IMG/VR virus record: IMGVR_UViG_3300009702_000092
Coordinates: 1-21,729 of that record
From: a virus
Strand: one strand, 5' to 3'
Length of the DNA stretch: 21,729 nt
The notes under the pieces are model-generated. The model had not been told where the DNA came from and searched no databases. It worked only from the letters and a program-made list of their open reading frames with translations. Both the position numbers and the translations under genes were made by a program. Position 1 is the first letter of the stretch; every line of letters begins with the position of its first letter. This document shows, in pieces, positions 13,882 through 21,590 of this stretch.

Positions 13882-16086
13882 ATGACGACGTGTAAGAGGA
13901 TCACGACCCAGCCGCCCCGGATCAAGTTTACCGGGAGGGACTTTACGACCATCGTAGCCGAGTTGGAGGAGTACGTCCGGCTTACGCGTCCCCAAGAGTG
14001 GTCCGACTTCTTCCGGGCCAACCTGGGGCAAACGCTGATTGAGGCGGTCGCCCTACAGGGCGACATGCTCGCGTACGGGCAGGACTCCGTTGCCAGCGAG
14101 TTGTTCCTTCACACAATGCGCCGCCGGGAGTCCGCCGTCCGGTTCGCCAAGTCGATCGGCTACCCGATCCGGGCCGCGACGGCGGCGGAGGTGACGGTTG
14201 ACGCCGTTGCGATCCCCCTGACCGTGACCGCGAAGGGCGGCCTTATCCCGGCTGGTACGTCGCTCAGCGGCCCCACCGGGGTAGAGTACGAGTCTAAGAA
14301 GGACGTCTACGTCCCCCCGGGGTCTACCGCGTTCGCCCTGACGCTGACCGAGGGGAAGGAGCAGACCGACCAGTTCACGGGCAACGGGCAGCCCGACCAG
14401 ACGTTCACGACCGAGCGGGCCGTTGTAGAAGACGGGTCGTGGTCCGTGTTCGTCGGGGCTGTAATAGACGACAACAAGTGGGAGCAGGTTGATACGCTCA
14501 CGCTCGCAAAGTCCAAGAGGGTCTACGAGGCGACGTTCACGGGCGACGGCCGGTTGCAGATCAAGTTCGGGGGTAGGACCGCCGCCGTCGGGGCCGTACT
14601 CCCCGAGTCCCCGACCGGGACGATTACCGTCAAGTACCGGACTACGAGGGGGGCGGAGGGGAACGCCCCGCTCCTGTCTGTCAGGGGGGGAGTCGGCGTT
14701 GAGGTGGGTGTGGTACTCAGCGGCGACGGGCTCCCGATTCCCGGGAGCGGCGACGGGACGATCGAGACGGTCCAGTTTGAGAACTCCAACGCTGTCGCTA
14801 CGGGCGGGCAGGACGGGGAGACGCTGGATGAGATGCGGAGGAACATCCCAGCGTTCATCCGGAGCGTGGACAAGTTTGTTACGCGGACCGACTACGACCC
14901 CAACGTCGAGCGGTCCCCGGGGGTGGGGGTGGCGCTCGCGTTCTCGGAGCCTTACGTCTCGTCCTTCCTGGCGAACCACGTCAAGGTCCACGTCTGGGCG
15001 TCCGAGGACGTGACGTTTACGTCCGAGACGCCGGGGGGGTCGATCAATCCGATCAACTCCACCGCCGAGTACCGCCGGTACTCGCAGTTCCCCGCGAGCA
15101 GTATCAACGACCTCCGGGGCTTCATGTTCCCCCGCTCGATGGTTTCTGTGAACAACGTAACCATCCGGCCGACGATAACGTGGGTGGACCTCTACTTCGA
15201 CAGGGTGACGTTTGACCCGTCGGCGGTGAGGGAAACCGTCCACGCCGCCGTCACGAAGGCGGTGGTGGAACTGTTCGAGTGCTCGTCCGGCCTTGCGATT
15301 CAGGTATCGGACGTTTACGACGCGGTTGAGGGTGCGGATGGGGTGGACCGCCTCTACATCGAGCGGATCGTCGTAGAGACGCAGAGGGTTGGGGCTATCA
15401 AGTTCGGCGGCGGCGTAGCCGGGGAGTCGGGGTCAACCCAGCCGGTTGACGGGGATACGGTCGCGCTCGCCGATAGCCGGACCACGGCGCCCAAGGTATT
15501 CGAGTTCGACGACGACTCATCCGTAGCCCCCGGGAACATCGCCGTGGCGATCGGCGCGACCGTGCGGGATACCGTGCTCAACTTTCAGACGGCGGTTGAG
15601 GCCGCCCTGAATATCCGGGTCGTGGTGGACATCGCGGCCCCGTGGGTCGCGCTGGACTACCCGGAGGGCGAGGGCGACCTGTCGTCGTTTGTGGCCGTGT
15701 CGGGTACGGGTATCTCCCTGCTCAACGCCTTCTCGGTAGAGAGGCTGACCGTCCGCGAGGACCACCGGCGGGACCAGAATCCGATCAGCGACCCGTACCC
15801 CCCCGGCTCGCCGCCGAACGACCCGGCGAACTACGACCCGCCGGATACGCTTACGGCGGGCGGGGGCCTGAGCCCCGGGTGGCAGGACGGTGGGATCCTT
15901 CCCTACCGGCGTATCGAGGACGTGCGAACAATGGTCCGCCCCGCGATCCGGCGGTACTATGATGAGACGTTCCTCTACAACAACGAGATCCGCTACGACT
16001 CGACGGCGGACCTCAACGCGAGCGTGACCGCTATCAACCTTCGCCGGTTGGTATTCGACTTGGAACCGAAGTCTGTTGGGAGATGA
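13882..16086 (+). CDS. Baseplate wedge protein (gp6/gpJ-like)
   Basis: This 734-residue protein forms the ring-forming wedge that drives baseplate expansion and triggers contraction. The N-terminus is typical: RIKFTGRDFTTIVAELEEYVR, LGQTLIEAVALQGDMLAYGQDSVASELFLHTMRRRESAVRFAKSIGYPIR. A beta insertion (about residues 160-265) has the family pattern ending LQIKFGGRTAAVGAVLPESPTGTITVKYRTTRGAEGNAP. The core follows: NAVATGGQDGETLDEMRRNIPAFIRSVDKFVTRTDYD. Late in the protein (about residues 514-623) is a further inserted beta-module related to those in the sheath. ATG 13882 is chosen over ATG 13867 because the latter overlaps the palindrome and lacks a ribosome site, while 13882 has a weak GGCGGA. 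The C-terminus is RLVFDLEPKSVGR. The identification is confident. Confidence 0.92.
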   Translation: MTTCKRITTQPPRIKFTGRDFTTIVAELEEYVRLTRPQEWSDFFRANLGQTLIEAVALQGDMLAYGQDSVASELFLHTMRRRESAVRFAKSIGYPIRAATAAEVTVDAVAIPLTVTAKGGLIPAGTSLSGPTGVEYESKKDVYVPPGSTAFALTLTEGKEQTDQFTGNGQPDQTFTTERAVVEDGSWSVFVGAVIDDNKWEQVDTLTLAKSKRVYEATFTGDGRLQIKFGGRTAAVGAVLPESPTGTITVKYRTTRGAEGNAPLLSVRGGVGVEVGVVLSGDGLPIPGSGDGTIETVQFENSNAVATGGQDGETLDEMRRNIPAFIRSVDKFVTRTDYDPNVERSPGVGVALAFSEPYVSSFLANHVKVHVWASEDVTFTSETPGGSINPINSTAEYRRYSQFPASSINDLRGFMFPRSMVSVNNVTIRPTITWVDLYFDRVTFDPSAVRETVHAAVTKAVVELFECSSGLAIQVSDVYDAVEGADGVDRLYIERIVVETQRVGAIKFGGGVAGESGSTQPVDGDTVALADSRTTAPKVFEFDDDSSVAPGNIAVAIGATVRDTVLNFQTAVEAALNIRVVVDIAAPWVALDYPEGEGDLSSFVAVSGTGISLLNAFSVERLTVREDHRRDQNPISDPYPPGSPPNDPANYDPPDTLTAGGGLSPGWQDGGILPYRRIEDVRTMVRPAIRRYYDETFLYNNEIRYDSTADLNASVTAINLRRLVFDLEPKSVGR
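15421..15750 (+). repeat. Inserted beta-module, wedge (J) copy
   Basis: J residues about 514-623: PVDGDTVALADS, then KVFEFDDDSSVAPGNIAVAIGATV, the helix DTVLNFQTAVEAALNIRVVVD, and a final strand region to LLNAFSVERL. The FEFD-D/S-S-V-A-x-G-N/K-hydrophobic-x-V-x-I-G run is strikingly like sheath copy 1 (FEFDSDSSVTAGKVPVTIG). The start is less like the sheath copies than the centre is. Confidence 0.6.
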
Positions 16087-16089
16087 GCA

Positions 16090-16668
16090 ATGGCAGTAGC
16101 ATCGCTGACCCTTCTCGGTAAGGAAATCGCCCTCATCGGCGGGTACTTCGATTCTGCCAGTAGCGACCCCCCGATTGCTGCGCCGGGTGAGTTCTCCGGC
16201 ACCTCGATCAACGTGGGGCAGGAGCCATCGGGGAGTCCCCCGGCGAGGTTCAAGGCCGGGGGGATCCCGTTCTTCGGCACGAGGTTGCGGCTGTACGAGT
16301 CGATGGCCCTGACGAGTCCGACGGCGATTTCGACGTTTGTAGAGTCGAGTGGCCCGGGGTACCCGGGGCCCGTATCGCTTGCGATGGGTACCGGGACTGG
16401 GACAACGGGCGATCAGTTCACGGGCGGCGACTGGCAGTTGAAGTTTGGCGCAGCGGACGGGAGTACCACGAAGGACCGCAAGAAACTCCTCATCGCGCAG
16501 AAGTCGTGGCTAGCCACCGGCGATACGTTCGACGTACTGGGAGCGTACCTGACCAACGCGGTGGGAGATCTCGTGATCGCGTGGTGGAGCAGGACCAGTC
16601 CGGTCACGATTGCCGCTGGTGATACGTTTACGGCGGACAACCTCGAAATCGCACTGACGATCCCGTGA
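16090..16668 (+). CDS. Fibre-associated structural protein (C-terminal strand motif)
   Basis: This 192-residue protein starts at ATG 16090, three bases after the J stop, with GGGAGA (16078-16083) as ribosome site. The N-terminus begins with a strand pair (SLTLLGKEIALIGGYFDSASSDPP), the middle is glycine/proline-rich, and the end DVLGAYLTNAVGDLVIAWWSRTSPVTIAAGDTFTADNLEIALTIP resembles the last strands of small phage decoration or fibre-adaptor proteins (G-x-x-hydrophobic-T ... P-x-T-hydrophobic-A-x-GDT). It is flanked by J and another beta-rich protein, so a wedge-to-fibre adaptor is plausible. I cannot name the family with confidence. Confidence 0.7.
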   Translation: MAVASLTLLGKEIALIGGYFDSASSDPPIAAPGEFSGTSINVGQEPSGSPPARFKAGGIPFFGTRLRLYESMALTSPTAISTFVESSGPGYPGPVSLAMGTGTGTTGDQFTGGDWQLKFGAADGSTTKDRKKLLIAQKSWLATGDTFDVLGAYLTNAVGDLVIAWWSRTSPVTIAAGDTFTADNLEIALTIP

Positions 16669-16689
16669 TCCGCAGGGAGTAAGCAGCCC

Positions 16690-17325
16690 ATGTCGCTCAT
16701 TCCGCTCCGTAAGCCGTCGGCCCCGACGAATACCGACTTGACGAATGGTACGGACCTCTTCAGCCAAGTGGTGAGCCTTGAGGACTCGATGGTCGTGGTA
16801 GACGTTGAGGTGGGGGACGGGGTAACGCAACTCGCGGCGGCCGCAGCCTACAAGTTGGACCTACGGGTTACCATCAACGGGAACGTCGTCGTCCCGGAGT
16901 TCTCCGTGACGGTCGATACGACTACTGCGGCGCTCCAGCGGGTGAGGCTCCGAACCGATCCCATCCCCATCAACGACGGGGACTTGGTCGTGGCCAACCT
17001 GAAGGGGGACCAAGCGGCGCAGACCTCGATCCCCGTCCTCGCGTCGCTCTGGGCCATCCCCGCCAGCAGGCAGATCGTGGGGACCGTAAGCGGGACTCCC
17101 GCGACGAACAAGTTTCAGGCGACCCTTTCCGGCTTCGCGGCGGCCCCGTCGAGCGCGGGCTACTTCAACGGGCGTGTGATAGAGTTCGTCAAGTCGGCTC
17201 AGGGGCTGGTCGGGCAGTCCCGGCTGATTGTCGGGTACATCAGCAACGCGGGTACCGCCGAGTTCAACGTGTTGGACTTCTCTACCGCACCCGCTTCGGG
17301 CGACGTATTCGTAATCAAACTTTGA
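16690..17325 (+). CDS. Beta-rich tail structural protein
   Basis: This 211-residue protein starts at ATG 16690, with AGGGAG (16674-16679) about ten bases upstream. The first half is strands (SMVVVDVEVGDGVTQL, YKLDLRVTINGNVVVPEFSVTVDT). The second half, YFNGRVIEFVKSAQGLVGQSRLIVGYISNAGTAEFNVLDFSTAPASGDVFVIKL, follows a pattern seen in many phage tail and fibre proteins: Y-x-G-x-hydrophobic-x-F, G-x-x-R-x-I-x-x-Y, P-x-x-GD-x-F-x-I. It lies between J and I genes together with the previous protein, suggesting a fibre-docking or decoration role. No enzymatic motif is visible. Confidence 0.7.
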   Translation: MSLIPLRKPSAPTNTDLTNGTDLFSQVVSLEDSMVVVDVEVGDGVTQLAAAAAYKLDLRVTINGNVVVPEFSVTVDTTTAALQRVRLRTDPIPINDGDLVVANLKGDQAAQTSIPVLASLWAIPASRQIVGTVSGTPATNKFQATLSGFAAAPSSAGYFNGRVIEFVKSAQGLVGQSRLIVGYISNAGTAEFNVLDFSTAPASGDVFVIKL

Positions 17326-17342
17326 CCCCGGGGGTGTAGCCG

Positions 17343-19274
17343 ATGCAGTCCCGGGTCGCTGGCGCATCGCTCCCAAGGGGCTCGTTCCCGAGCGGTTCGT
17401 TCCCGAGCGGCTCGTTCCCCTCGGTCCCGTTCCCGATCCCCCTGTTCGTGGGCACCCCCACGATCCAGCGCAACTACTCCCTCGGGTGGAGGGACGCGGC
17501 GCTCCGGGCCATGATGGTCCCGGTCCTGCCGGAGTCGGTGCTTACCGGCATTGTGGCTGCGAACGCGGCCCTCTCGTGGACGCACTCCACAACCGGCGGG
17601 GTTACGGGGACTATCGGGGTTGACGCCGTTCTCGGGGGGACGGTGGCGTCCACGATCGGGCTCCCGTCTCCGGCGGTTACGGCCGTTGCCGACCTGTCCG
17701 AGTTCTTTCACTACGACGACCGGATTACGGGGGCCGATGCCGTCGTCACCGTACACGCGGCACTCTCGGCGTCGCCGGTCATCGTGGCCCAGCCGTCGTC
17801 CGACCCGGAGGGGCGGTATGCCACACTCGGCTACCGGCCCGGGATGCCGCTGATCGTGTACGCGATCGGGGTGCTGAGCACCCAAGACATCGCTACGGGC
17901 ACGTTCACCATTCCCATCCCGGCTGGCGCGGCCAGCCCCCCCGACGACGGGATCCAGATCCCGACCGGGGGGAGTTTCCTCGTGGACGAGGCGTTTATAG
18001 ACGCCGTTTCAACGGGGCTGCCGTCTGCGAGAAGCGGCTACATCGGGACCAAGAGCATCACGTCTACCGGGGCTGTGTCGTTTACGTTCCGCCCCCCCGA
18101 CGTGGGGGAGGTCGTGTGGTACGTCTCCCTTACGTTCAGTGGCGCAACTGGGTTTCAGGCCGTGGACATCGTGGAGGGCGACGGGACCGTCAAGACGTAC
18201 CCGATCCCGATCGACCACGGGCTGTACCGATGGGACGGGCACGCCTGGAGGCCGTACCGGAGTGTGCCCGAGCGGACGCTGGACGCCCAGCGGGTGTTTG
18301 AGCACTTGGACCCCGACGGGATCTACTCATACTTCGCAAGGGTGGTCGGCGCGGGCTACCCGATGGTTTCTGCCGACTCGTTCGGTACGCTCGACCTGTT
18401 CGACTCCCGGACCTCCCCCGAGCGGTTCCTTGTCGAGATCGCCCGGCAGTACGGGATGTCGTTTCGGGAGGACGACACTACCGAGGTCAAGCGGCGGCGG
18501 CTCAGCAGCATTGTCGCTACGGCAAGGGCGCACGGGCTGCCGTCGCTGGTGGAGAGTCGGCTTGCCGACCTCGGGTTCTCGGGGTTCGTGAACGAGGTGT
18601 GGGTCAATACGGCCGCTCCGGATAACTGGACCGACCTTACAAGCGCTCCCGCGGCGATACGGGCGGACGCGCGGGCGCGCGGGATCGACGATAGGATCAT
18701 GGCCGAGAGCGGGCAGAAGGGGCAGGACATCCTCGACAAGCCCGTACAGTGGCCCATGCCCCCAGCCCTATTCGCGGACCACCCGGCGGATGGTGGCCCG
18801 CTCTACGTCCTGAGCAGCCGCGTATCCGTCCACGTCAACCACCTCGACGGGAGCCCCATCCCCGACACGCCCGGGCTGGATGCGATCAAGGAGGATGTCG
18901 CGCGGGAACTCATGCTCGACGTTCTCCCGATGCACGTTGACATCCGCTACTTCGTGACGGGGTACCCGTCGGACGATACGGGCGAGACGGCGATCCTGAC
19001 GGACGGCTTCGGGTTCACGGTCAACCAGCAGGGTGTGGGTGGCCCGATCGTTGCAGCCGCCATGCTGTCCGCTACCTTCAGGGTCGATGGGGGGATTGGG
19101 CCTAGCGGGGCCGGTACAATAACTGTGAGCGGCGACCTGTCGGGGGTGGTCCTACAGGGCGACGCTGGCGTCGGGGGTACGATCACTGTGGAGGGGGACG
19201 TACAAGGGTTTGTTGGCCCGCCGCACGATACATTTACACAGTCCCCGCCCCCGGGCGGATTATTCGAGCCCTGA
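17343..19274 (+). CDS. gpI-like tail protein with repeat-bearing ends
   Basis: This 643-residue protein is much longer than P2 gpI (about 180 residues). The gpI-like part lies at about residues 345-420: LDLFDSRTSPERFLVEIARQYGMSFREDDTTEVKRRRLSSIVATARAHGLPSLVESRLADLGFSG, with the usual kR-x-L...H-x-x-G pattern. This protein links the wedge to the fibres. The N-terminus opens with three GSFPS repeats, then a beta-rich region. Two types of short repeat (GTI-x-V-x-x-x-L-x-G-x-V) occur, once at residues 89-101 and twice at the C-terminal end (591-603, 612-624). It begins at ATG 17343 after a short gap containing CCCCGGGG. The next gene starts 14 bases after its stop. Confidence 0.75.
   Translation: MQSRVAGASLPRGSFPSGSFPSGSFPSVPFPIPLFVGTPTIQRNYSLGWRDAALRAMMVPVLPESVLTGIVAANAALSWTHSTTGGVTGTIGVDAVLGGTVASTIGLPSPAVTAVADLSEFFHYDDRITGADAVVTVHAALSASPVIVAQPSSDPEGRYATLGYRPGMPLIVYAIGVLSTQDIATGTFTIPIPAGAASPPDDGIQIPTGGSFLVDEAFIDAVSTGLPSARSGYIGTKSITSTGAVSFTFRPPDVGEVVWYVSLTFSGATGFQAVDIVEGDGTVKTYPIPIDHGLYRWDGHAWRPYRSVPERTLDAQRVFEHLDPDGIYSYFARVVGAGYPMVSADSFGTLDLFDSRTSPERFLVEIARQYGMSFREDDTTEVKRRRLSSIVATARAHGLPSLVESRLADLGFSGFVNEVWVNTAAPDNWTDLTSAPAAIRADARARGIDDRIMAESGQKGQDILDKPVQWPMPPALFADHPADGGPLYVLSSRVSVHVNHLDGSPIPDTPGLDAIKEDVARELMLDVLPMHVDIRYFVTGYPSDDTGETAILTDGFGFTVNQQGVGGPIVAAAMLSATFRVDGGIGPSGAGTITVSGDLSGVVLQGDAGVGGTITVEGDVQGFVGPPHDTFTQSPPPGGLFEP
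17379..17423 (+). repeat. Three tandem 15-bp repeats (GSFPS)
   Basis: Three consecutive 15-bp units (17379-17393, 17394-17408, 17409-17423) encode GSFPS each; the first two differ at one base (GGC/GGT) and the third has CCCTCG at its end. A related VPFP follows. Unit length is a multiple of three, so copy number can change without loss of frame. Confidence 0.85.
19113..19214 (+). repeat. Two C-terminal GTITV beta repeats in gpI-like protein
   Basis: GTITVSGDLSGVV (19113-19151) and GTITVEGDVQGFV (19176-19214) are 63 bases apart. A related unit, GTIGVDAVLGGTV, occurs far upstream at 17607-17645 in the same gene. These are short strand-turn units of a kind that stack into beta structures. Confidence 0.65.
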
Positions 19275-19287
19275 GCGAGACCCCAAG

Positions 19288-20295
19288 GTGGCCCCAGACA
19301 CGATACACCCCCGGTACCAGAGCAACCCCGTACAGTTGGTCGGTCGCTTCCGCGCCACTGCGATCCGGGGGCTGTCGAGCCCCCTCCCGGCGGGCGACAT
19401 CGACCGCGCAATCCGAGAGGGTCGCGGCGGGGTCTGCGCAGACGAGTCGAACCTGATCGTGGACGCGGCGCTGGATTCGGTGACGGCCCTGCTTGCCGGT
19501 GGGTACGGGATGCCGACTGTATATGGGGGGACGATTCAGGACTTCGAGGCGGCCCCCTCCGGCGACACATCTATTTCAAGCCTGTTCATCACCGAGATGC
19601 GCGTTACCGATCCCGCTTCCCCCGCGGAGCCGCTGCCCGGTGATACCACGATAGACGAGACGGGGACGGTCGTTGTATTCCGCAGCCCCGGTACGGGGGC
19701 GGCCCCCGGAACACTTACGCCGACGTACAACCCCGGAGGGGGCCGGGGCGTCCTGCGCCTCTCTGCGGTAATCGGCCCGACGGACTACAACGGGGTCACG
19801 TTCACCGAGGAGGGGCTGTTTACAAACCACAGCACGCCCAAGTTGTTTGCCCGAGCCCTATTCGGGCGGAAGGCCCGAGGGACGATTGAGTTTGTGGGTA
19901 CGCCGTCGGCGGGCGAGACGATCACGATAGACGACGACTCCCCCGGTGCCCCCCCGGGCGGGCACCGGCAGTTGTTCACCTTCGTTGCATCGCCCCCGGA
20001 TCCGCCCGACCCGAATCAGATCGTGATAGGCCCGCTGGGGAGCATGGCCGGGGCGCTTATCAGCGGGATTGAATCGACCATTCTCAACGTAGCGGCCCGG
20101 TCGGTCTTGGGCGGCAATCCCACCGTAGAGGTCATTGCCGACTCGGTGGGCGCCGCGTTCAACCAGCCGATGTCGTCCGCGTCGCCCGCGATCAAACTGA
20201 GTGGGCTGTCGGGTGGGATCGACCCGCCGACCAAGGGGGCCGGGATAGGGATCCAGTTGGACCACACGATCACAGTGATTAGGGGGACTGCATAG
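19288..20295 (+). CDS. Collar/fibre-attachment-type structural protein
   Basis: This 335-residue protein begins at GTG 19288, 13 bases after the gpI-like stop (an upstream in-frame ATG at 19210 lies inside that gene and is rejected). It has the layout of proteins placed just before tail fibres in many contractile phages: NLIVDAALDSVTALLAGG, a beta middle (GVLRLSAVIGPTDYNGVTFTEEGLFTNHSTPKLFARALF) and a final strand (LDHTITVIRGTA). Between LFARALF and that strand an extra segment (about residues 198-311) interrupts the usual arrangement and resembles the sheath and J modules. It ends at TAG 20293-20295, overlapping the fibre GTG. The role is inferred to be fibre docking or collar. Confidence 0.65.
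   Translation: MAPDTIHPRYQSNPVQLVGRFRATAIRGLSSPLPAGDIDRAIREGRGGVCADESNLIVDAALDSVTALLAGGYGMPTVYGGTIQDFEAAPSGDTSISSLFITEMRVTDPASPAEPLPGDTTIDETGTVVVFRSPGTGAAPGTLTPTYNPGGGRGVLRLSAVIGPTDYNGVTFTEEGLFTNHSTPKLFARALFGRKARGTIEFVGTPSAGETITIDDDSPGAPPGGHRQLFTFVASPPDPPDPNQIVIGPLGSMAGALISGIESTILNVAARSVLGGNPTVEVIADSVGAAFNQPMSSASPAIKLSGLSGGIDPPTKGAGIGIQLDHTITVIRGTA
19879..20220 (+). repeat. Inserted beta-module, collar copy
   Basis: Residues about 198-311: GTIEFVGTPSAGETITIDDDS, then LFTFVAS, QIVIGPLGS, the helix AGALISGIESTILNVAARS, and a strand end KLSGLSGG. The opening (G-x-I/V-E-F-x-G-x-P-S) is close to sheath copy 1 (GSVEFTGNPS). FEFD is replaced by FTFV. It is the most diverged of the four. Confidence 0.55.
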
Positions 20296-21569
20296 TGGCT
20301 AGCAAGTTGCCCACCCCGAGCATTACGCCCCTCGGCGCGTTCCCGGCGCTCTCGTCTATCCAGACCATCGACCTTGTTGGCCCGCTGGCGGCGAACCGTC
20401 AGCCGGATGCGCTGCTCGCCGACTTGGAGACGATGCGGGCTACCGTCAATACGCTCGCGGTAGATATGAACGCCGTCGCGGGGAAGGCCGCCGACTCATC
20501 GAGCATCATAAGCGACGGTCTTGACACCTACCTTGCGAGGGACGGGGTTGACCCGATGCAGGGCACCCTCAACATGAACTCCCACATCGTATCGAACGTG
20601 GCGGGCGGGGCCGCCGCCTCGGGGGGGACAGACGCAACTACGACGGGTGCCCTGTGGGACCACCTTCCCCGGGACGGTACGCGGGCTATGACCGGTGTTC
20701 TGAACATGGGGGGGCACGAGGTATCCGCCGTAGGCGAGACTGTTATCACGTCGGGCGGGGCCGACGCGGCGACTACGAATCAGGTCTGGCTACAACTGCC
20801 ACGGGACGGGACACGGGACATGACCGGCGCGCTCCACATGGGGGCGGGCACCGGCGACCTCCACCAGATCAACTTCTTGGCCGACGGGACCGCCGACAAC
20901 GACGCCGTTGCTATGAGGCAGTTGCCCCGGATACACAGCGTCGGCACTGTTATCAGCGGGTCCGGGGTGCAGCCGTCCGACGGCGGGCCGGGGGTCGAGG
21001 TTCCCCTCAAGTTTGACCCGAGGCTTGTGATTATCCGCGTGACCGATTCCTACAACACGGCGGGAAAGCCGGTTATCGACCCGAGGCTGTCCATCATCCT
21101 CCACTGGGAGCACGGCGCGAACGATCCCCTGACCTCGACGGGGCTGGCGGACATCCCCGGGGACGAGGTTGTGTGGGATAGTTCGATCAACCCTAACCAT
21201 GCGGGCGGGAATATGCCGTGGCCGAGAAAGTTGGTTGCGCCGCTGAACCCCGGGTTCACCGACTCTACCGCCCCCGCCTCGTTGGCGGACGCGGCTGTGA
21301 GGGCGCTCCTCGGCCACATGGCCCAGCCGGGGCCGACCGGGGGGTTCGGGGTCTACCCCATCGGGCAGACGGTAGACGGCTCGGACGATCCGGTTTACTT
21401 GGGGGTGAACGTCGGCCCAAGGACCGACGGATCGGGGCTACCGGCGATCTTCCTACAGTTGTTTGCCGTTGATATTTCCGCCGGGGGGGAGTACTGGGGT
21501 CTAGGCAGTATCGGGTACGTTCAGGTGATGGTGTTCTACGCTGCGTATGCGCCGAACGACGTGCCCTGA
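20295..21569 (+). CDS. Tail fibre protein with RDG repeats
   Basis: This 424-residue protein is the likely receptor-binding fibre. After an N-terminal docking segment with a coiled-coil-like helix (LLADLETMRATVNTLAVDMNAVAGKA, about residues 40-66), three repeats of the type R-D-G-x-x-x-M-x-G-x-L-x-M-x occur at about residues 79-124, 125-168 and 169-210, typical of phage tail fibres. From about residue 220 a distinct C-terminal domain follows (LKFDPRLVIIRVTDSYN ... YWGLGSIGYVQVMVFYAAYAPNDVP), with no match I recognise; it is the probable tip. The start is GTG 20295, overlapping the collar TAG (TAGTG). Stop TGA 21567-21569. No adhesin enzyme motif is visible. Confidence 0.85.
   Translation: MASKLPTPSITPLGAFPALSSIQTIDLVGPLAANRQPDALLADLETMRATVNTLAVDMNAVAGKAADSSSIISDGLDTYLARDGVDPMQGTLNMNSHIVSNVAGGAAASGGTDATTTGALWDHLPRDGTRAMTGVLNMGGHEVSAVGETVITSGGADAATTNQVWLQLPRDGTRDMTGALHMGAGTGDLHQINFLADGTADNDAVAMRQLPRIHSVGTVISGSGVQPSDGGPGVEVPLKFDPRLVIIRVTDSYNTAGKPVIDPRLSIILHWEHGANDPLTSTGLADIPGDEVVWDSSINPNHAGGNMPWPRKLVAPLNPGFTDSTAPASLADAAVRALLGHMAQPGPTGGFGVYPIGQTVDGSDDPVYLGVNVGPRTDGSGLPAIFLQLFAVDISAGGEYWGLGSIGYVQVMVFYAAYAPNDVP
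20529..20924 (+). repeat. Three fibre repeats (RDG...M-G-x-L-x-M)
   Basis: Units start at 20529, 20667 and 20799. The core is ARDGVDPMQGTLNM, PRDGTRAMTGVLNM and PRDGTRDMTGALHM. The second and third are the most alike, and all three keep the D-A/T-x-x-x-x-x-L ending. The first and second are 46 and 44 codons; the third is 42. Confidence 0.85.
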
Positions 21570-21590
21570 CCCGGCATAGGAGAACGAATC

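Noticed and set aside
13167-15243. Long - strand open frames opposite the gp25-like and J-like genes
   Set aside because: Both + strand genes are confidently identified; the antisense products are compositionally biased and lack plausible ribosome sites.
20529-20924. CRISPR-like or other DNA repeat array
   Set aside because: The repetition is at protein level with long, diverged units in a fibre gene; there are no constant repeats with unique spacers.
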